A stretch of DNA of 64,000 nucleotides, from NCBI GenBank assembly GCA_000469685.2, contig LS997566.1:36248420-36312419 (forward strand). The letters are read 5' to 3'. This stretch comes from Haemonchus contortus (Eukaryota > Nematoda > Chromadorea > Rhabditida > Trichostrongylidae). The position numbers and the translations under genes were made by a program. Of the stretch, positions 11,196-21,964 are shown piece by piece. The notes under the pieces were generated by a model. The model was not told the DNA's origin, ran no database searches, and saw nothing but the letters and a program-made list of their open reading frames with translations. The stretch's first letter is position 1. Each line of letters starts with the position of its first letter.

Positions 11196-11905
11196 ATGTC
11201 GAAGGGAGGAGGACGCAGTTATCCGAGCAAGAATTCGGCGGGAGGAAGATATCCCTATCCCATAAAGAGTTCGATAGAAGGGCCGTACCCATTGAGAAAG
11301 GGCGAAGGTGAGTTTTTGTGCATGTATTGGCTTAAGCCTTTCCAAAATTACACAACTTGGTGAAAATGTAGGTGAAGAGGGAGCGGGAGTCAGCACATAG
11401 CAGTGTCAGTGAAACAAGGAACTAACACGATATTACGTGTTATTTCATGTTATGCTAACACTGCGTCAGAACGAAGAAGAGGATGGGCGCCGAAAACCGT
11501 GAGCTGCTATGCTGTTTGGAATGAAGGCTTGCACTTAAGTTTTAGGAGCAGAGGTGCACCGAGAAGGGTGAGGTGAATCCCCAGGCTGGAAAAAATGGAA
11601 TGGAATAAGAATTGAACATACACTTAACTCGTCAACACAACGGCGCTCTTTCTTTGTTAGTTCTTAGGTAAAAAATTTATATTTCCCCGGTATATCATGG
11701 AATAACACGAAGCACCGTGATAATTCCCTCTAAGACTGTTATGTTTTTACGCTCCACCTCAAACTACATTTTCACCTATAATTTTACTGAACTTACATTT
11801 CGGTCTCTTCTTTTTCTTCAGAGCTTGAAAGTTGGGAAACCAGTTGAGACCTTTCCTCACCTAGGCTTGACAAGCATGGAAGACTTCAAGAACCCTCTAG
11901 ATTAG
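11196..11905 (+). CDS. Small three-exon gene, function unknown
   Basis: Exon 1 (11196-11307) starts with ATG after an in-frame stop and encodes MSKGGGRSYPSKNSAGGRYP and onward. It ends with 37 codons plus one base at a strong donor, GAAG|GTGAGT. A 29-bp exon at 11470-11498 (acceptor GCGTCAG, donor ACC|GTGAGC) takes that one base and ends in phase 0. Exon 3 (11822-11905) follows the strong acceptor CTTTTTCTTCAG, starts in phase 0 and ends with TAG; it encodes SLKVGKPVETFPHLGLTSME and onward. The three phases fit, giving about 74 residues with a Gly/Tyr/Pro-rich start. The middle exon is the weakest part; another small exon near 11545 is possible. I do not recognise the product. Confidence 0.4.
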
Positions 11906-12086
11906 AACACTACCATAACCCCCATTAACACAAGGAAGCAACATGTTGGACATGAGTCTTATTCAGCATTATTAGACTGACCATCAAAGGACGAACTTTC
12001 GCATGAAATGAGCAAGCAAGTCAGCAAGCATATTGAACTTAAGGTAACTTAACACTTGCAGACGAGGAAGGCCACGGAGTTACCGT

Positions 12087-12452
12087 TTATGACCCCTTTT
12101 TCACTCCCTTCTCCTTAACTAGTTTTTGGATTCCTAACGGCAATGCAAATACCTCATAGGTTTCGCCGCGATAGCTTCCTTTGCTGATTTCAAAATATGT
12201 GCCAAAATTGTGAGCTCGTAGCCACCAAGGCAATGAACTCGATGGTTGCCAAAAGGTGCTGTAGTAGAATGTTTCTCTGAACCCTTCCACTTCTTCATTT
12301 GCTGACCCACCTACATATATACTAAGCAAATGCGCCTGGCAGCAAATGTGGCTGATGTCCTCTACACTTATACAATCACTTTTCAATTGAAAGGATTCGC
12401 AACGCAACTTAGGGTGTCGCACGGTGTCGTATGGAACGCGAGAAGGCGGCAC
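12087..12452 (-). CDS. Unassigned 121-codon ORF, faintly C-type-lectin-like
   Basis: One of the longer open stretches in this quiet region. The string CCQAHLLSIYVGG looks like the Cys...AHLxSIH region of C-type lectin domains, but the WIGL and QPD-type motifs and later cysteines are absent. Acceptor-like sequence (TATCAATTCAG) lies upstream on the minus strand near 12490. It could be a single exon of a secreted protein, a decayed gene or chance. Confidence 0.22.
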   Translation of the reverse strand: MPPSRVPYDTVRHPKLRCESFQLKSDCISVEDISHICCQAHLLSIYVGGSANEEVEGFRETFYYSTFWQPSSSLPWWLRAHNFGTYFEISKGSYRGETYEVFALPLGIQKLVKEKGVKKGS

Positions 12453-12738
12453 AGCTGTTGACTAAGCAAACTGCACCTCCACCTTACTCACTGAATTGAT
12501 AAAAAAAGAACTTGAAATTCGATCTGTGGGAGAAGTCCAACTTAGTGGAACCATCTTGAAGACCTTGCAACATCTTCGACCATCTCAAGAGCACCGCACC
12601 GCGGCCAGAGCATGAAAGAAGACATGAAGTAAACTGTTCGCCGAAAAAAAGAAGCAGCGTTGAAGGGCAAGTCAACAATTGGCTGCCGTAAAACGAAAAG
12701 CTCTACACAAGTTCTACAATCAACTTGACTGAGAACAC

Positions 12739-12876
12739 ATGCTGAAGAAGGAATCTCACCCATGCAAGGAAATTTTTGGCAGTGCTGATACGGAAGTTAC
12801 TATATCTCCAGATGCAGAAGACTATGGATCCTTGATGAAACCGTTCCCATACATTCGTTCGAATGCAACGGTCTAA
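12739..12876 (+). CDS. Candidate terminal exon, 45 codons
   Basis: The frame reads MLKKESHPCKEIFGSADTEV and continues with a composition typical of coding sequence up to TAA. An AATAAAG polyadenylation-like signal lies about 225 bp downstream (near 13101). The upstream acceptor is weak, so the exon start is uncertain. No family recognised. Confidence 0.3.
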   Translation: MLKKESHPCKEIFGSADTEVTISPDAEDYGSLMKPFPYIRSNATV

Positions 12877-13681
12877 GAAGCTGGCGAAATATTTTGCGAC
12901 ATCAAGCTAACGAAAAAGTAAATTATTTCCGCACCATTTCGATATATCACTACTCACGACATGTGACGCGTAACCGAACCATTGATTTCTGATTGTCAGC
13001 AATTGTCATCGTGACCGTAAGGCGAGGAGGATTTGTTGTATTTATTCACAATTTATATTATTTATGATTGATTTATTGGTATTTTCTCGTATTTATATCT
13101 AATAAAGACAATGTGTTGAAGGTTAAATGTGAAGACGAGGCTTAAGCAGCGACTTACGAGTTTACAAAACACATTTCGCGTCTAGAGAAATTTTCTCTTC
13201 GATCAATTAGCTATTGTTGCAGATGGCGCTGCCAAATCTTATCCAGGAAAACGAATTTATCCGGTGAGCTGATTTCCTTTCACATAAGAACACCTTTCTA
13301 TAAAAGGTTGTCTCAAAAGTTCGTGCATATTGATTGGACCAGCTTAGCTTTGAGAACCAAAGTCGGCCTCTCAGAATATTCGTAAACAGAGGTGTTCGCG
13401 TTCTAGAAAAGACCTTGAAGTTTGGCAAGTATAGTCCTCATGTGTTGTCCAGCTCTCATAATGGAATTTTCGCCAGAACTTTACACTTGTTCCTGCCGGG
13501 CTCATTGAATAACGTTATATGTGGAGATAACAAGTGATGCACTGTCGTGAATTACAGGCGGAGGCATCAGAGTCAGGATTCATCAGAAAGGGCTGAAACA
13601 GCTGTGAGATCAAGTCTGTCCAGTAAGATCATGGTGGTGGGGCATTCGCGCTGCATATCACTGAGAACTTATCTCTCTCAG

Positions 13682-13774
13682 CGCCACGGTTACCAGCGAG
13701 GTATTTTGTAGTCAGCTACAGCAGAAAAGCTCTAGCTGACCTTTTTGGAACTCGAACACCAACTCCACAACGAT
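13682..13774 (+). CDS. Candidate internal exon
   Basis: It is bounded by ATCTCTCTCAG and a GAT|GTAAGA donor and is open for 30 codons (PRLPARYFVVSYSRKALADL and onward). No partner exon was matched and the product is unknown. The opposite strand just downstream (13870-14002) is also open between an acceptor (CACTACTAACAG) and a donor (GAG|GTAAAAG), encoding SWKKNEVIFEIFRDILFLAR. Both may be real, or one may be chance. Confidence 0.3.
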
Positions 13775-13869
13775 GTAAGACCACGGGTCCCGAATATCAT
13801 ACAGTTTGAGATCGCGAAACCCGGTTGGGAAATTCCCATTCTCAACACAACCCTGATCTATTCTTTTAC

Positions 13870-14002
13870 CTCAGCAACAATTCTGCGGGCAAGAAATAGT
13901 ATGTCCCGAAAGATCTCGAAGATGACCTCATTCTTTTTCCAGCTCAAAACTGCAGGACCTCTAGGGGCGAGGATTCCACACCCTGTCTTTGTTTGCAACA
14001 AG
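13870..14002 (-). CDS. Candidate internal exon on minus strand
   Basis: It starts after CACTACTAACAG, runs 133 bp open in one frame and ends at GCTGAG|GTAAAAG. The encoded peptide contains TKTGCGILAPRGPAVLSWKK and then a charged amphipathic stretch. It lacks a methionine, as internal exons may. No family recognised. Confidence 0.28.
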
Positions 14003-14203
14003 CTGTTAGTAGTGATAGTGCATATGTTGTAAATTGATATTGCATTTTGTTGAAGTTAGTTCGAAGAAGGTTCTTATTTGGCATGTACATTCGAGACAAC
14101 TAAAAAGTAAGGATACGTCAACTGTACGGCTGATCTATGCTAACATCCCGCGATCTACACAGTCGTCAGAAAGCGGATAGAGACGCCCGAACACAAGTGA
14201 TAG

Positions 14204-14790
14204 AAAACGAGGGCGGAGCTGGTGCGAAAATTGCAAATATAGTCTGGATCTCCCTTTTTATACAGCAACACAGTCTTGCTAGTTATCCTCGAAATGGGCA
14301 TTCCGACAAGTGCCGCGTGAAGAGCCTAGTCAGAGTTTTGACGACAACTGGTAGAAGACTCCTCAGATGTTTTGGTTTGATCCTATCGGGCCGGGCTCCG
14401 TGGAATTCTTCATCGACGTGATAACATGACGCATTTCGGAAGCGAGAACCGAAGGACCGATACATTCCTCTTGCCTAAGAAGGTAGGTAGGGAGGTAGAC
14501 GTGGTTGTCGAAGAGATCCGAGTAGAAGTCGCAGATAACCTTCTCCATTGCCCTTCGAGATGCAGTAACTGTTACGTCAGGACGAAGGAGGAGAGCCATC
14601 TTGGTCTTATAATTGGCGAACCTCTGTTGGGCTCTGCGAATGCTCTTTCCGGCCTCTGCGGCTACGTCCATACCCGCTGCTCTTCTCTCTTTCAGATCTT
14701 CCTTTATCGCTTCTCTGCATAGCTTCGCAAGTTCGGACGCTAACGTCTTTCGTTCTTCCGAATTTTTTGGTTTTTTCCGTCTCATGAGTA
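14204..14790 (-). mobile_element. RTE-type non-LTR retrotransposon fragment
   Basis: The minus strand encodes the segment between endonuclease and reverse transcriptase of an RTE element: ELAKLCREAIKEDLKERRAA, then DFYSDLFDNHVYLPTYLLRQ and the start of the RT fingers. It matches the fuller copy at 27.76-32.1 kb (for example VYLPT and the GPDRIKPEHLK region, here altered to GPIGSNQNI). Endonuclease and the RT catalytic part are absent, so it is a dead truncated copy. Upstream (14790-15005, minus) the frame reads FLLIEAYRTPSDEREVWNIV; that is not obviously RTE and could be a separate host exon. Confidence 0.85.
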
Positions 14791-15100
14791 CGGTTCCTGA
14801 ATACGGTTCTTACAAATATACTAGTACTATCTCTCGCGAGCGTCACCTCGTCCGGAAAAGCCAAATATCTATAACTCCATCTTCTAACTCCTCTCTTTTC
14901 TTCAATGACTATATTCCAGACCTCTCGTTCGTCAGAAGGAGTACGATACGCCTCAATCAGAAGAAAAAGTTCGGCAGTAGTAGATGAAAGGCAATGGACA
15001 CTCAAAACGTATGTAAATCTCCATTGAATAAAAAAAAAATTCAGATAAAAACTGGCACTAGAGCAAGGCTATGCTTGAATGTTAAATCATTGTATTTCAG

Positions 15101-15109
15101 TTTTCCACT
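15101..15109 (+). CDS. Possible 9-nt micro-exon
   Basis: TCATTGTATTTCAG is followed by nine bases and then GTAAGTTTTG. Both splice sites are near consensus, but a 9-nt exon cannot be judged without transcripts. Confidence 0.15.
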
Positions 15110-15731
15110 GTAAGTTTTGGGGTTCTTGAGACTGGAAGCACTATTAATAGAGTAAGAGTGGGGAATGAAAGCGGAAATAATCTTGACTGTTTCCCAGGGT
15201 TAACACTTTCGTGACCTTAATTGAGTTGTTCAAAGCGAATGAACAATGTTTCGGAAAATTCTTAAACCATAGGAGCCTCTAGCAAATAAAAGCGAGGATT
15301 GCTTTTGGTTGACAAGCGTGCAACAAGGAATTACGTCTACAAATTTGATGCAAGAATAACACAATAACAGCATGACATATTCAAGTAGGCAACGGGAAGA
15401 TGCAGCTCTCCCCTCTTGCGCCATTCACGAAACTAATGGCAAAACGCCCCGGACCGAGTGCAAATGGAATGCGAACGCCACGAAGGTGTGATGGCCACGG
15501 TGTCAGTCCAGGACAAATCAAACCAAGCCCTGAAGACCAGATACGAGTTCTGAGATTGTAGCGATGTGATACATTTCAAACATCGCACTTCGAGGCGTAC
15601 ACTATCTGCAAAAAACATTAAGCAACGATGGCTGAAGCACTTATCCAATCAGAATCGGACGAGTCCCACGAAGGGAGACCTACCCTTATCAGCTTATCAG
15701 GTGAATGCGATTACTTAGGCTTGCACACTAG

Positions 15732-15863
15732 ATAGCATGTGAAGAGTTTTGGTTTGGTACTCTTGAAAAGATTAGTATGAGCAGGAGTAAATACCGTGAG
15801 ATCGTCAAGCCTGGAGAAGTACCATCTGCAGCAGCTTGGAGTTCAGGGGACCATTTGCGTTGA
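15732..15863 (+). CDS. Candidate short terminal exon
   Basis: Forty-three codons open to TGA with a protein-like composition (CEEFWFGTLEKISMSRSKYR, then EIVKPGEVPS). The acceptor just upstream (GCACACTAG) is weak. No family recognised. The rest of 15010-16332 shows nothing I can support. Confidence 0.22.
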   Translation: MACEEFWFGTLEKISMSRSKYREIVKPGEVPSAAAWSSGDHLR

Positions 15864-16332
15864 GCATTGAGAAGCCTATGAGGATCGTATCACTCGTTTC
15901 GCTTAATTATCCCAGTAGACATTGTCCAGAAACAGCAAATACAAAATCTGCCATTCCAGTAAGGATTCCAGAAACATCTGCCAGTGAGCGCTCGCTACAG
16001 TAAATCTGAGAATGACGCAATCATTCAAAGCCAGGAGGCCTTAAGATTCTATCGTTCACCTGTGCTAACTTTGCAAAAACGATAGAGAAGGATTGAAGGA
16101 CAAACTTCGTCTGATTTGAGGTTGCCCCGACTGGAGGTGTCTTATCATTATAAAGCAAATTGTAACCCTTCCTCCAAGCTTTGTCTCAACTTTCCCTACA
16201 GATTCAAAAATCACCAGCTTTTGTGAAATTTTACTCGAAATGCCCCACACTTGAACTTGGTTGCTGTTGTGAAGCACTTGAACAATGACCCCATCGCAGC
16301 ATGTTTTATAAACTAATTACTACCCTTTACAG

Positions 16333-16435
16333 GAAACTACGACCGTTCTTACGAGCTGCACTATTTATCAATATCATGATACTTCTTTGCCTGGTGTTTT
16401 TTTGGATGTTCTACGCAGTGGGAAAGAAAAGCCAA
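16333..16435 (+). CDS. Candidate exon encoding one transmembrane segment
   Basis: Acceptor TACCCTTTACAG, 103 bp open, donor CCAA|GTTAGT. The peptide has a basic stretch (KLRPFLR), a hydrophobic segment of about 20 residues (ALFINIMILLCLVFFWMFY) and a basic end (GKKSQ). This is the usual look of a type II or single-pass membrane anchor. A TTAA-site element starts about 75 bp downstream, probably within the following intron. Confidence 0.35.
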
Positions 16436-16511
16436 GTTAGTTCCCATGGCTGTTTTTCACCGATGTGCGATGATTTAAAATCAGAATGTTTGTAACACAA
16501 TGAATGATTGA

Positions 16512-16985
16512 AGGTGCAGTTTACGATAAAAATGGTTTCCAGAATTCTCCCTGGGATAAATCTCTGTTCACCAACTATGGCGGAAGGGCGCTGCAGGGCC
16601 AAAAAACGGCTAGGTAGGGCTTAATAGTGGCCCTAGAGTCGGCTTAGCCTACGTTCATACCCAAAAGCGGGTGAGTACTCACAACGTTGTAGAGGCTGAA
16701 GAGGCTGCATCATCCTCACCGGGACGCAAATGCGCATACAGGCAGCTTACCTACTGTAGCCAGCTCTACGCAATGGCACATACATTTGGTTAGCTCGTCC
16801 AAGTACCCATTCCGTGTAATATTTGTCGTTCAGTTCTCGTCCAACCCCGTACTCTTTTGCCTTGCACTTTTCTGAATATGCGAAATGCCGCGTTTTCTTC
16901 GACACTTTTGCACTACTCTAGCCCACCACTTCCACCACCTATCTGTCTAAAACTGAATAACCTGAAATTATCGCGAACTGTGCAT
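16512..16985. mobile_element. TTAA-site inverted-repeat element, copy A3
   Basis: The ends AGGTGCAGTTTACGATAA and its inverse ATTATCGCGAACTGTGCAT are diverged versions of the A-family termini. The interior shares GTAGCCAGCT and TAGCTCGTCCAA with copies A4 and A5. The flanking TTAA is mutated (TTGA and TCAA). No coding capacity. Confidence 0.7.
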
Positions 16986-17623
16986 TCAAGGACACAGAAC
17001 TCAAAATAAAGGTCACATAATAAATATTCAAGTACATATCATTGTCAATAGTATCGAGAGCACAAACTTATGTCGTGGCGCTTTCATAGATAATATACAA
17101 TAATATTGCTTTACAGCATCTGGAGTTCAAAATTCGTAAAACGCCACACACCATCGGCTTCGATAACGTTGCTGTAGTGACAAATTCCGACAATTGTAAT
17201 GAAGTGGCAAGGTAAAAATAATCAATGACTCTGGTTTGCCAACCATGTGCGTGTAATTTTGTTAAAAAAAAGTATTCCAATCTTATCAATTTCAATATAT
17301 TTGAAACTGGAAGCAGCGTAGCACACTGGTTGACTTTTGCTTCATCAAATACAGGCATTGACCTGATCTTCACCTCTGAATAGTTGAAGACAGTGTAGTA
17401 GAGCTGGTAACTTATTCAGGGTTCTCCTATCTCAAGGCTTATCGATGTTCGCTATGGCATTTTCCATGCAAATCTGCTTGATGGCATATGAATTCCACCG
17501 GAGCGGCTTGGGCGGCTCCTCAGCCTACGTGCACTTGGAGTACGTCATTACTCGGCATTGACTTCCGCCATAGAAAATATAAAAATGAATAATACTACTG
17601 GAATTCCTATGGCCCGTATTTAA

Positions 17624-18045
17624 AGGCACACTTCACAATAATTTTGAGGTACCCCTTTTTAGTCGAGAAGCGGAAGTATAGGTTGCCCTTGAAATAGTCC
17701 ATTGGTAGTGAATGAAGCGAGGAAATTCGCCGGTTTTGAGAAAAATAGGGCTCTTCAAAAGTATGGGAAAATAGAGGTTGGACGAGATGGCTATAACAGG
17801 AATAACATGGAGGAGGTATTCGAACGAGATTTCGGTTGTTGCAATTGCACAAAGGCTTGACTTTATCAAGCCAGAACTGTACACAACTGCCTTTCACTGC
17901 CGCTATGGTCATGACAAGTTGTTTGAACTTCCTGCATGGGTTCCCTTGTGATCGGTACAGCCTCTACAACGCCGGTGAAACTAGTCCGAGGATACACATG
18001 AGTCAATCCTTGAACCTTTATAACGCCCTAACTAGGCCGTTTTCC
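17624..18045. mobile_element. TTAA-site element, partial copy A8 (second interior type)
   Basis: It begins at TTAA with AGGCACACTTCACAATAATTT. The interior matches copy A7 at 54.3 kb (TTTCGGTTGTTGCA and CTCTACAACGC) and the fragment at 26.8 kb. A clear right terminus was not found, so the end coordinate is approximate. ORFs on both strands are inside the repeat. Confidence 0.6.
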
Positions 18046-18531
18046 GACAAGATTATGTTAGGTAATCAAACTCTCACTACAACTGTATGACAGAGCTTTC
18101 ATTAAAAGCCTCTACTATCATGAAAAACTCATGTCGGAAACGGAAAAAATGACAGCTAGCAACTTGAGTTGTTAAGCTTAAGGAGCGTTTTTGAGTTATG
18201 CGAATTTTTCTGAACAAAACAGAGACTTTTTGTGGGTACGATGCCAAAAAATTTCTCTGTCATGAGTGGACTTGACATAGAAGAAGCAGCTGACCAAACT
18301 AGATTCTGATCAACTCAAAGATCACATCACCTTCATAGGTTCACAATCGTAGCCAACTGCTAATTTCATATGTTTGAACGTCGAGCTCAAGAGCTTTCAA
18401 CAACGCATCTTTGCTTTTTGGCTGACCACAGCTCACACACTCAACAATATTTTATAAACTAGGAGCAGGGAACTATGCAACCCTCCTTTGTATTTTGAAG
18501 TCATTGACAAAGTGTCAAGAAACCGTATTAA
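18046..18531. other. No supported feature
   Basis: One short protein-like frame (PKNFSVMSGLDIEEAADQTR near 18240-18310) has no convincing splice sites. Nothing else seen. Confidence 0.35.
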
Positions 18532-19086
18532 AGGCACAGTTCACGATATTTCCCTTTTGCTGGCTCGCGGGGCTTTCCCGCCCCTCACGTCAGAGGAGCG
18601 TCGAAACGATACAGATCGCAAATTCTCGCTCTAGGACTCACACACAATCAGCTGATCGCCGAGTAATGAAGTGATAATTCCCTTCTATCCTTTTGTTCTC
18701 CGTTATTGTTTTAGCTTTTGCGATCCCTAATTTGATTTTCCACCTCAAAGGGCTGAAAAAGGTGGGCTATTCATGATGTTACTAGGGGTTTTTTGTTAAC
18801 TTTGCTTATGATTGAATGAGTTTTTGCCTACCGTAGTCAGTTATTCGCACCAGGACAAACACGTACGCACTGACACCCATTGCATAGCTCGTCCAAACGC
18901 CCCATTCTTTTTCATTTTCTAGTCTCACTCTCGTTCAGCCCCTTTTCAACGATTTTTTGGAGCCTTTCTGCACTTTAGAAAACCTATTCACGCACTTACT
19001 TCGCCTTCATCGCACTATGTTCCATCTTATCTTCCATCCATTTTTCGTCATAATCTGGATTACCCAAAATTATCGTGAACTGGGAC
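18532..19086. mobile_element. TTAA-site inverted-repeat element, copy A4
   Basis: Flanked by TTAA (18528-18531 and 19087-19090); the ends are AGGCACAGTTCACGATAT and, inverted, ATTATCGTGAACTGGGAC. The interior shares CCTACCGTAGTCAG and CACCAGGACAAACACGTACG with A5 (36.2 kb). No transposase. Confidence 0.85.
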
Positions 19087-19190
19087 TTAAAAGAAAAGGC
19101 TTTGTAATGACGAAGTAATCAACTTCTCAGGTGGGAGTTCAAAACGCCCGTGAGAGAGAAAAAAAAGTAATTAAAGGTCTTTATTTCCAG

Positions 19191-19352
19191 GAACGTAATT
19201 TAGCGCAATTGAAGGGAATTGTACGACAATGAGCACATTCGGTGCCTATGATAGGCTTAAAAAAGAAGATCCGGAATTTTTTGAGCGGAAGGGCAAGGAC
19301 AAACAAACCGAAAAAGAAAAAAATCAACCAAAATGTTTCGATTACAGATTCG
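19191..19352 (+). CDS. Candidate first coding exon
   Basis: It starts after the strong acceptor CTTTATTTCCAG, which could be a trans-splice or a cis acceptor. ATG is at 19229, 38 bp later, and the exon encodes MSTFGAYDRLKKEDPEFFER then a Lys/Glu-rich stretch. A donor, TTCG|GTAAAA, closes it at 19352. The charged, protein-like sequence and the splice sites suggest a real gene start. Downstream partners may include the exon near 20.75 kb, but the phase link was not established. Product unknown. Confidence 0.4.
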
Positions 19353-19599
19353 GTAAAATCATATGCTTGTATTTCACAACTTCAAGAATAGATTATCCGA
19401 GCAATCGTCGGAATAGATTCTCCTCCTGCTATCAAGCAATAATACACTCGATGGGTTGATTTTGTCCCCACTTTTGATTCGTGCATCCCTTGTGGAAATT
19501 GTTCAAATGGAATGCCAGGTGCAGTAGAATACTCATTAGTTTACTCAAAGCTAGTTTCCATAACAAAACAAGTCTTCGGGAGCTGATCTATCCCGTTTG

Positions 19600-19818
19600 A
19601 GGTATTGGCCCCCGCGATCGATTTCCATTCAGAATCGTGATGCCGTAAAGAAGCTTGTATGGCTTGACAGCCGATATACAAGTCACAGCCTTTTCCTCCC
19701 AGACGCACCAACTGACCGATCTCGGAGAGGTGAAGGTCTGGTTGGCCTAAGCGCATACTGATCCAGGATCCGATCCCGTATAACGCACGCGTGATTCGCG
19801 CCACTTACCAGTGTACCG
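19600..19818 (-). repeat. tRNA-derived SINE, diverged copy S2
   Basis: It matches S1 and S3 over CCATTCAGAATCGTG, GATATACAAGTCACAG and GGTCTGGTTGGCCTA. The tRNA-like head (B-box, plus strand GGATCCGATCCC) is eroded. Older copy. Confidence 0.7.
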
Positions 19819-19858
19819 CCAAAGCAAACCAGAGCAAACCAACCTCAGCAGGTCTAAC

Positions 19859-20019
19859 TCAAATTGATTGCAATATTGGCATCCAGGTCAAAGTGGACGT
19901 GATCCTCAGAGAGCGAAAGTTCTCGAAGCGGACAAAGCGAATCATGGCATAGTTTTGATAAATGAGCACATATGATTTCAGTAGGATGGTTTCATCGCTT
20001 TTATCGGGGATATAGACAA
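19859..20019 (-). CDS. Candidate terminal exon
   Basis: The minus-strand acceptor CTCGTTGATACAG is followed by two bases and 53 codons to TGA (YIPDKSDETILLKSYVLIYQ, then NYAMIRFVRFENFRSLR). Composition is typical of coding sequence. I do not recognise the protein and found no upstream partner. Confidence 0.35.
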
Positions 20020-20708
20020 CTGTATCAACGAGGAGCAGTAATAGCAATTGCTACAGCCATTTTTAGTCAGAGTGATCAAAATTGTGTCTGACTAGTTGCC
20101 GGCCAATGTGTGCTCCTTAAGATAAACACCTAAAGATGGACCGGTAGGAAAAAGACAATTGCTAAAAATTTGAATGGGTACCCTTAATATGAGCAAAACT
20201 CGAACAGGAACTGACAAATTGGAAGTTTGAGCTACGGAAGGAGAATATATATCTCCTACAGATATTTGCTACTCAGTGAAATTGAAAAAGTCCTTCCCTA
20301 TTAATTTTGCTATATGTCTATTTGATCAGTCTTTCTACCAAGAAGGTCAACGTTTACCGATAAATTCGCGACACACTCTTTCTACCATTTCAAAAAGCAT
20401 CCTGCACTGCGTAGGCGTTAAGAGGGATTGCATCACCGAAGTGCGCTATGAAGAACCCTTTTTCATTTATTGATGAAGATGAAACCACTCCATCTTTCGA
20501 ATGCTTTGACCTTGTGTTTGTGCTCAGTAGACGACTATGAAATCCGCAAAACTTGGTGAAGAAAGCTGTGTTCTGTTGACTACAACCCCTACCGCAGTCT
20601 ATTGAGAAATTATTGTAACCGACGCTGTCATCAATTTTCGGAACGTGGTAGATTTCTATTGTTCATTGATTATTATTTTGATAGCAAAGATTATTTCATT
20701 TTTTGCAG

Positions 20709-20927
20709 CATCAATGTCATTCTGTAAAGCACATAATGAAATGTTGAGGCCATAAATTCGAGCACGTGGTAGAAGTACCTGGAGAAATAGTAACTCTCAG
20801 AAGTTTATTCAAGAAGATTCCTGCAGAAGAGCGTGAACCGACAGTCAGATTAGTAAAAGTACGTTATCCAAAGGACATCCAATCGTCCAGTTCAGAACAC
20901 GCTATACCACTTAAGCTAACTCGCTAA
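20709..20927 (+). pseudogene. Candidate terminal exon with an internal stop
   Basis: A very strong acceptor (TTTCATTTTTTGCAG) opens it. The phase-0 frame has a TGA at its thirteenth codon, then reads HVVEVPGEIVTLRSLFKKIP and EEREPTVRLVKVRYPKD to TAA. Either coding starts in another phase with a small intron, or the exon carries a nonsense change. Earlier, near 20443, a short frame reads MKNPFSFIDEDETTPSFECF without good splice sites. Confidence 0.3.
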
Positions 20928-21395
20928 GTATCTTTATTGACGTGCAGGTGTGTTTATTCATAAGTAACCACATCAGTTAAAGAATGCAGACTTCACCCCA
21001 TCGCCTCTTTTATGTGAAGCTGTGTATGTATGGGTGTCAGTATGTGTGTGTGTTGGTACACTCACCGACACAGACACATACTGACCCACATGCATACACA
21101 GACTCACATACAAGGAGCGATAGGATGTTTGGCGAGGATCTCTTAACTTCTATTCCTAGCAGCTACAGATTACAAATTTTGAATGACGATGGTGGCTGAT
21201 AAGAAGTGACAAATTCTATAAGGACCGATGGGGTACATACATAGAAGGTCAAAACCACTCGGCGCATTACATCTTTTGGCCTAAGGCCTAAGCTGACGAA
21301 TGTGATTCAATGTTTTTCTTCACCTTTTTCCTCTTCAACTTTGCAATACAATGTATTTTAAAGATATGGTGTTTACAGCTATATGTTTTTCGAGT

Positions 21396-21580
21396 TCAAA
21401 CAAAATCTTCTTCGCTCCGAGTTGTAGAGGAAGCTAATAAAGATGAGCTAGAACTGCTCGGTACAACACGTTTGTGAGTCTGCTTCTTCAGAAATTTCGC
21501 CCACACATTGTACACTTTTTTGTAATCGGTTGAATATCTTTCTGCATAGCTCGGTGAGCCTAACTGATCTAAATAACATT
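21396..21580 (-). CDS. Terminal exon, function unknown
   Basis: The minus-strand acceptor GTTTTTAATTGTAG is nematode-like. It is followed by two bases and 61 codons to TGA. The peptide reads LDQLGSPSYAERYSTDYKKV, then WAKFLKKQTHKRV, then a Ser-rich acidic tail. Upstream coding exons were not joined in frame; sequence on that side soon becomes the 21.77-kb ORF and a TTAA element. Confidence 0.45.
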
Positions 21581-21766
21581 CTACAATTAAAAACATAAAG
21601 TAATTTAGCAATAACAAAAATAGAGAAAATACGACGAGAATACCTGTTTATCCCGTCATTTCAAAACTGAATTGGTTTTTACTTTTTCTTTTGATGAAGG
21701 TTACTTGAATTTCCTAGGACTTTGCTGGAAAATGCTCAGTAACCTACATAATTTTTTTTACATGAC

Positions 21767-21964
21767 ATGTCACAGAATGTAATGAATTTTTGTAGGAGTA
21801 ATAAAGCCTTAACAGCGCTACAGAGAATCGGGACTGCTTTTTTAGTTATTCCCTCCTTTACAACAGTCTTGTTGGGAATCAATAAAAGAACTACATATTC
21901 GGTGCAACCAAAGTTTTGGACGAACGGGGACTGGGATTTTCATAGCGAGTTTCCCAGTTCTTAA
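21767..21964 (+). CDS. Candidate exon cut by a TTAA element
   Basis: Acceptor-like TGTCACAG and TTTTTGTAG precede an open frame reading LQRIGTAFLVIPSFTTVLLG then NKRTTYSVQPKFWTNGDWDF. It stops at the TTAA where element A2 begins, so the stop codon TAA is supplied by the insertion target. The complementary strand is also open, so strand assignment is uncertain. Confidence 0.28.
   Translation: MSQNVMNFCRSNKALTALQRIGTAFLVIPSFTTVLLGINKRTTYSVQPKFWTNGDWDFHSEFPSS

Noticed and set aside
13304..13326. A solo mariner-type terminal repeat (GGTTGTCTCAAAAGTTCGTG)
   Set aside because: It resembles such tips, but no partner and no transposase remnant was found nearby.
14137..14722. Plus-strand ORFs
   Set aside because: They are antisense to the RTE fragment.
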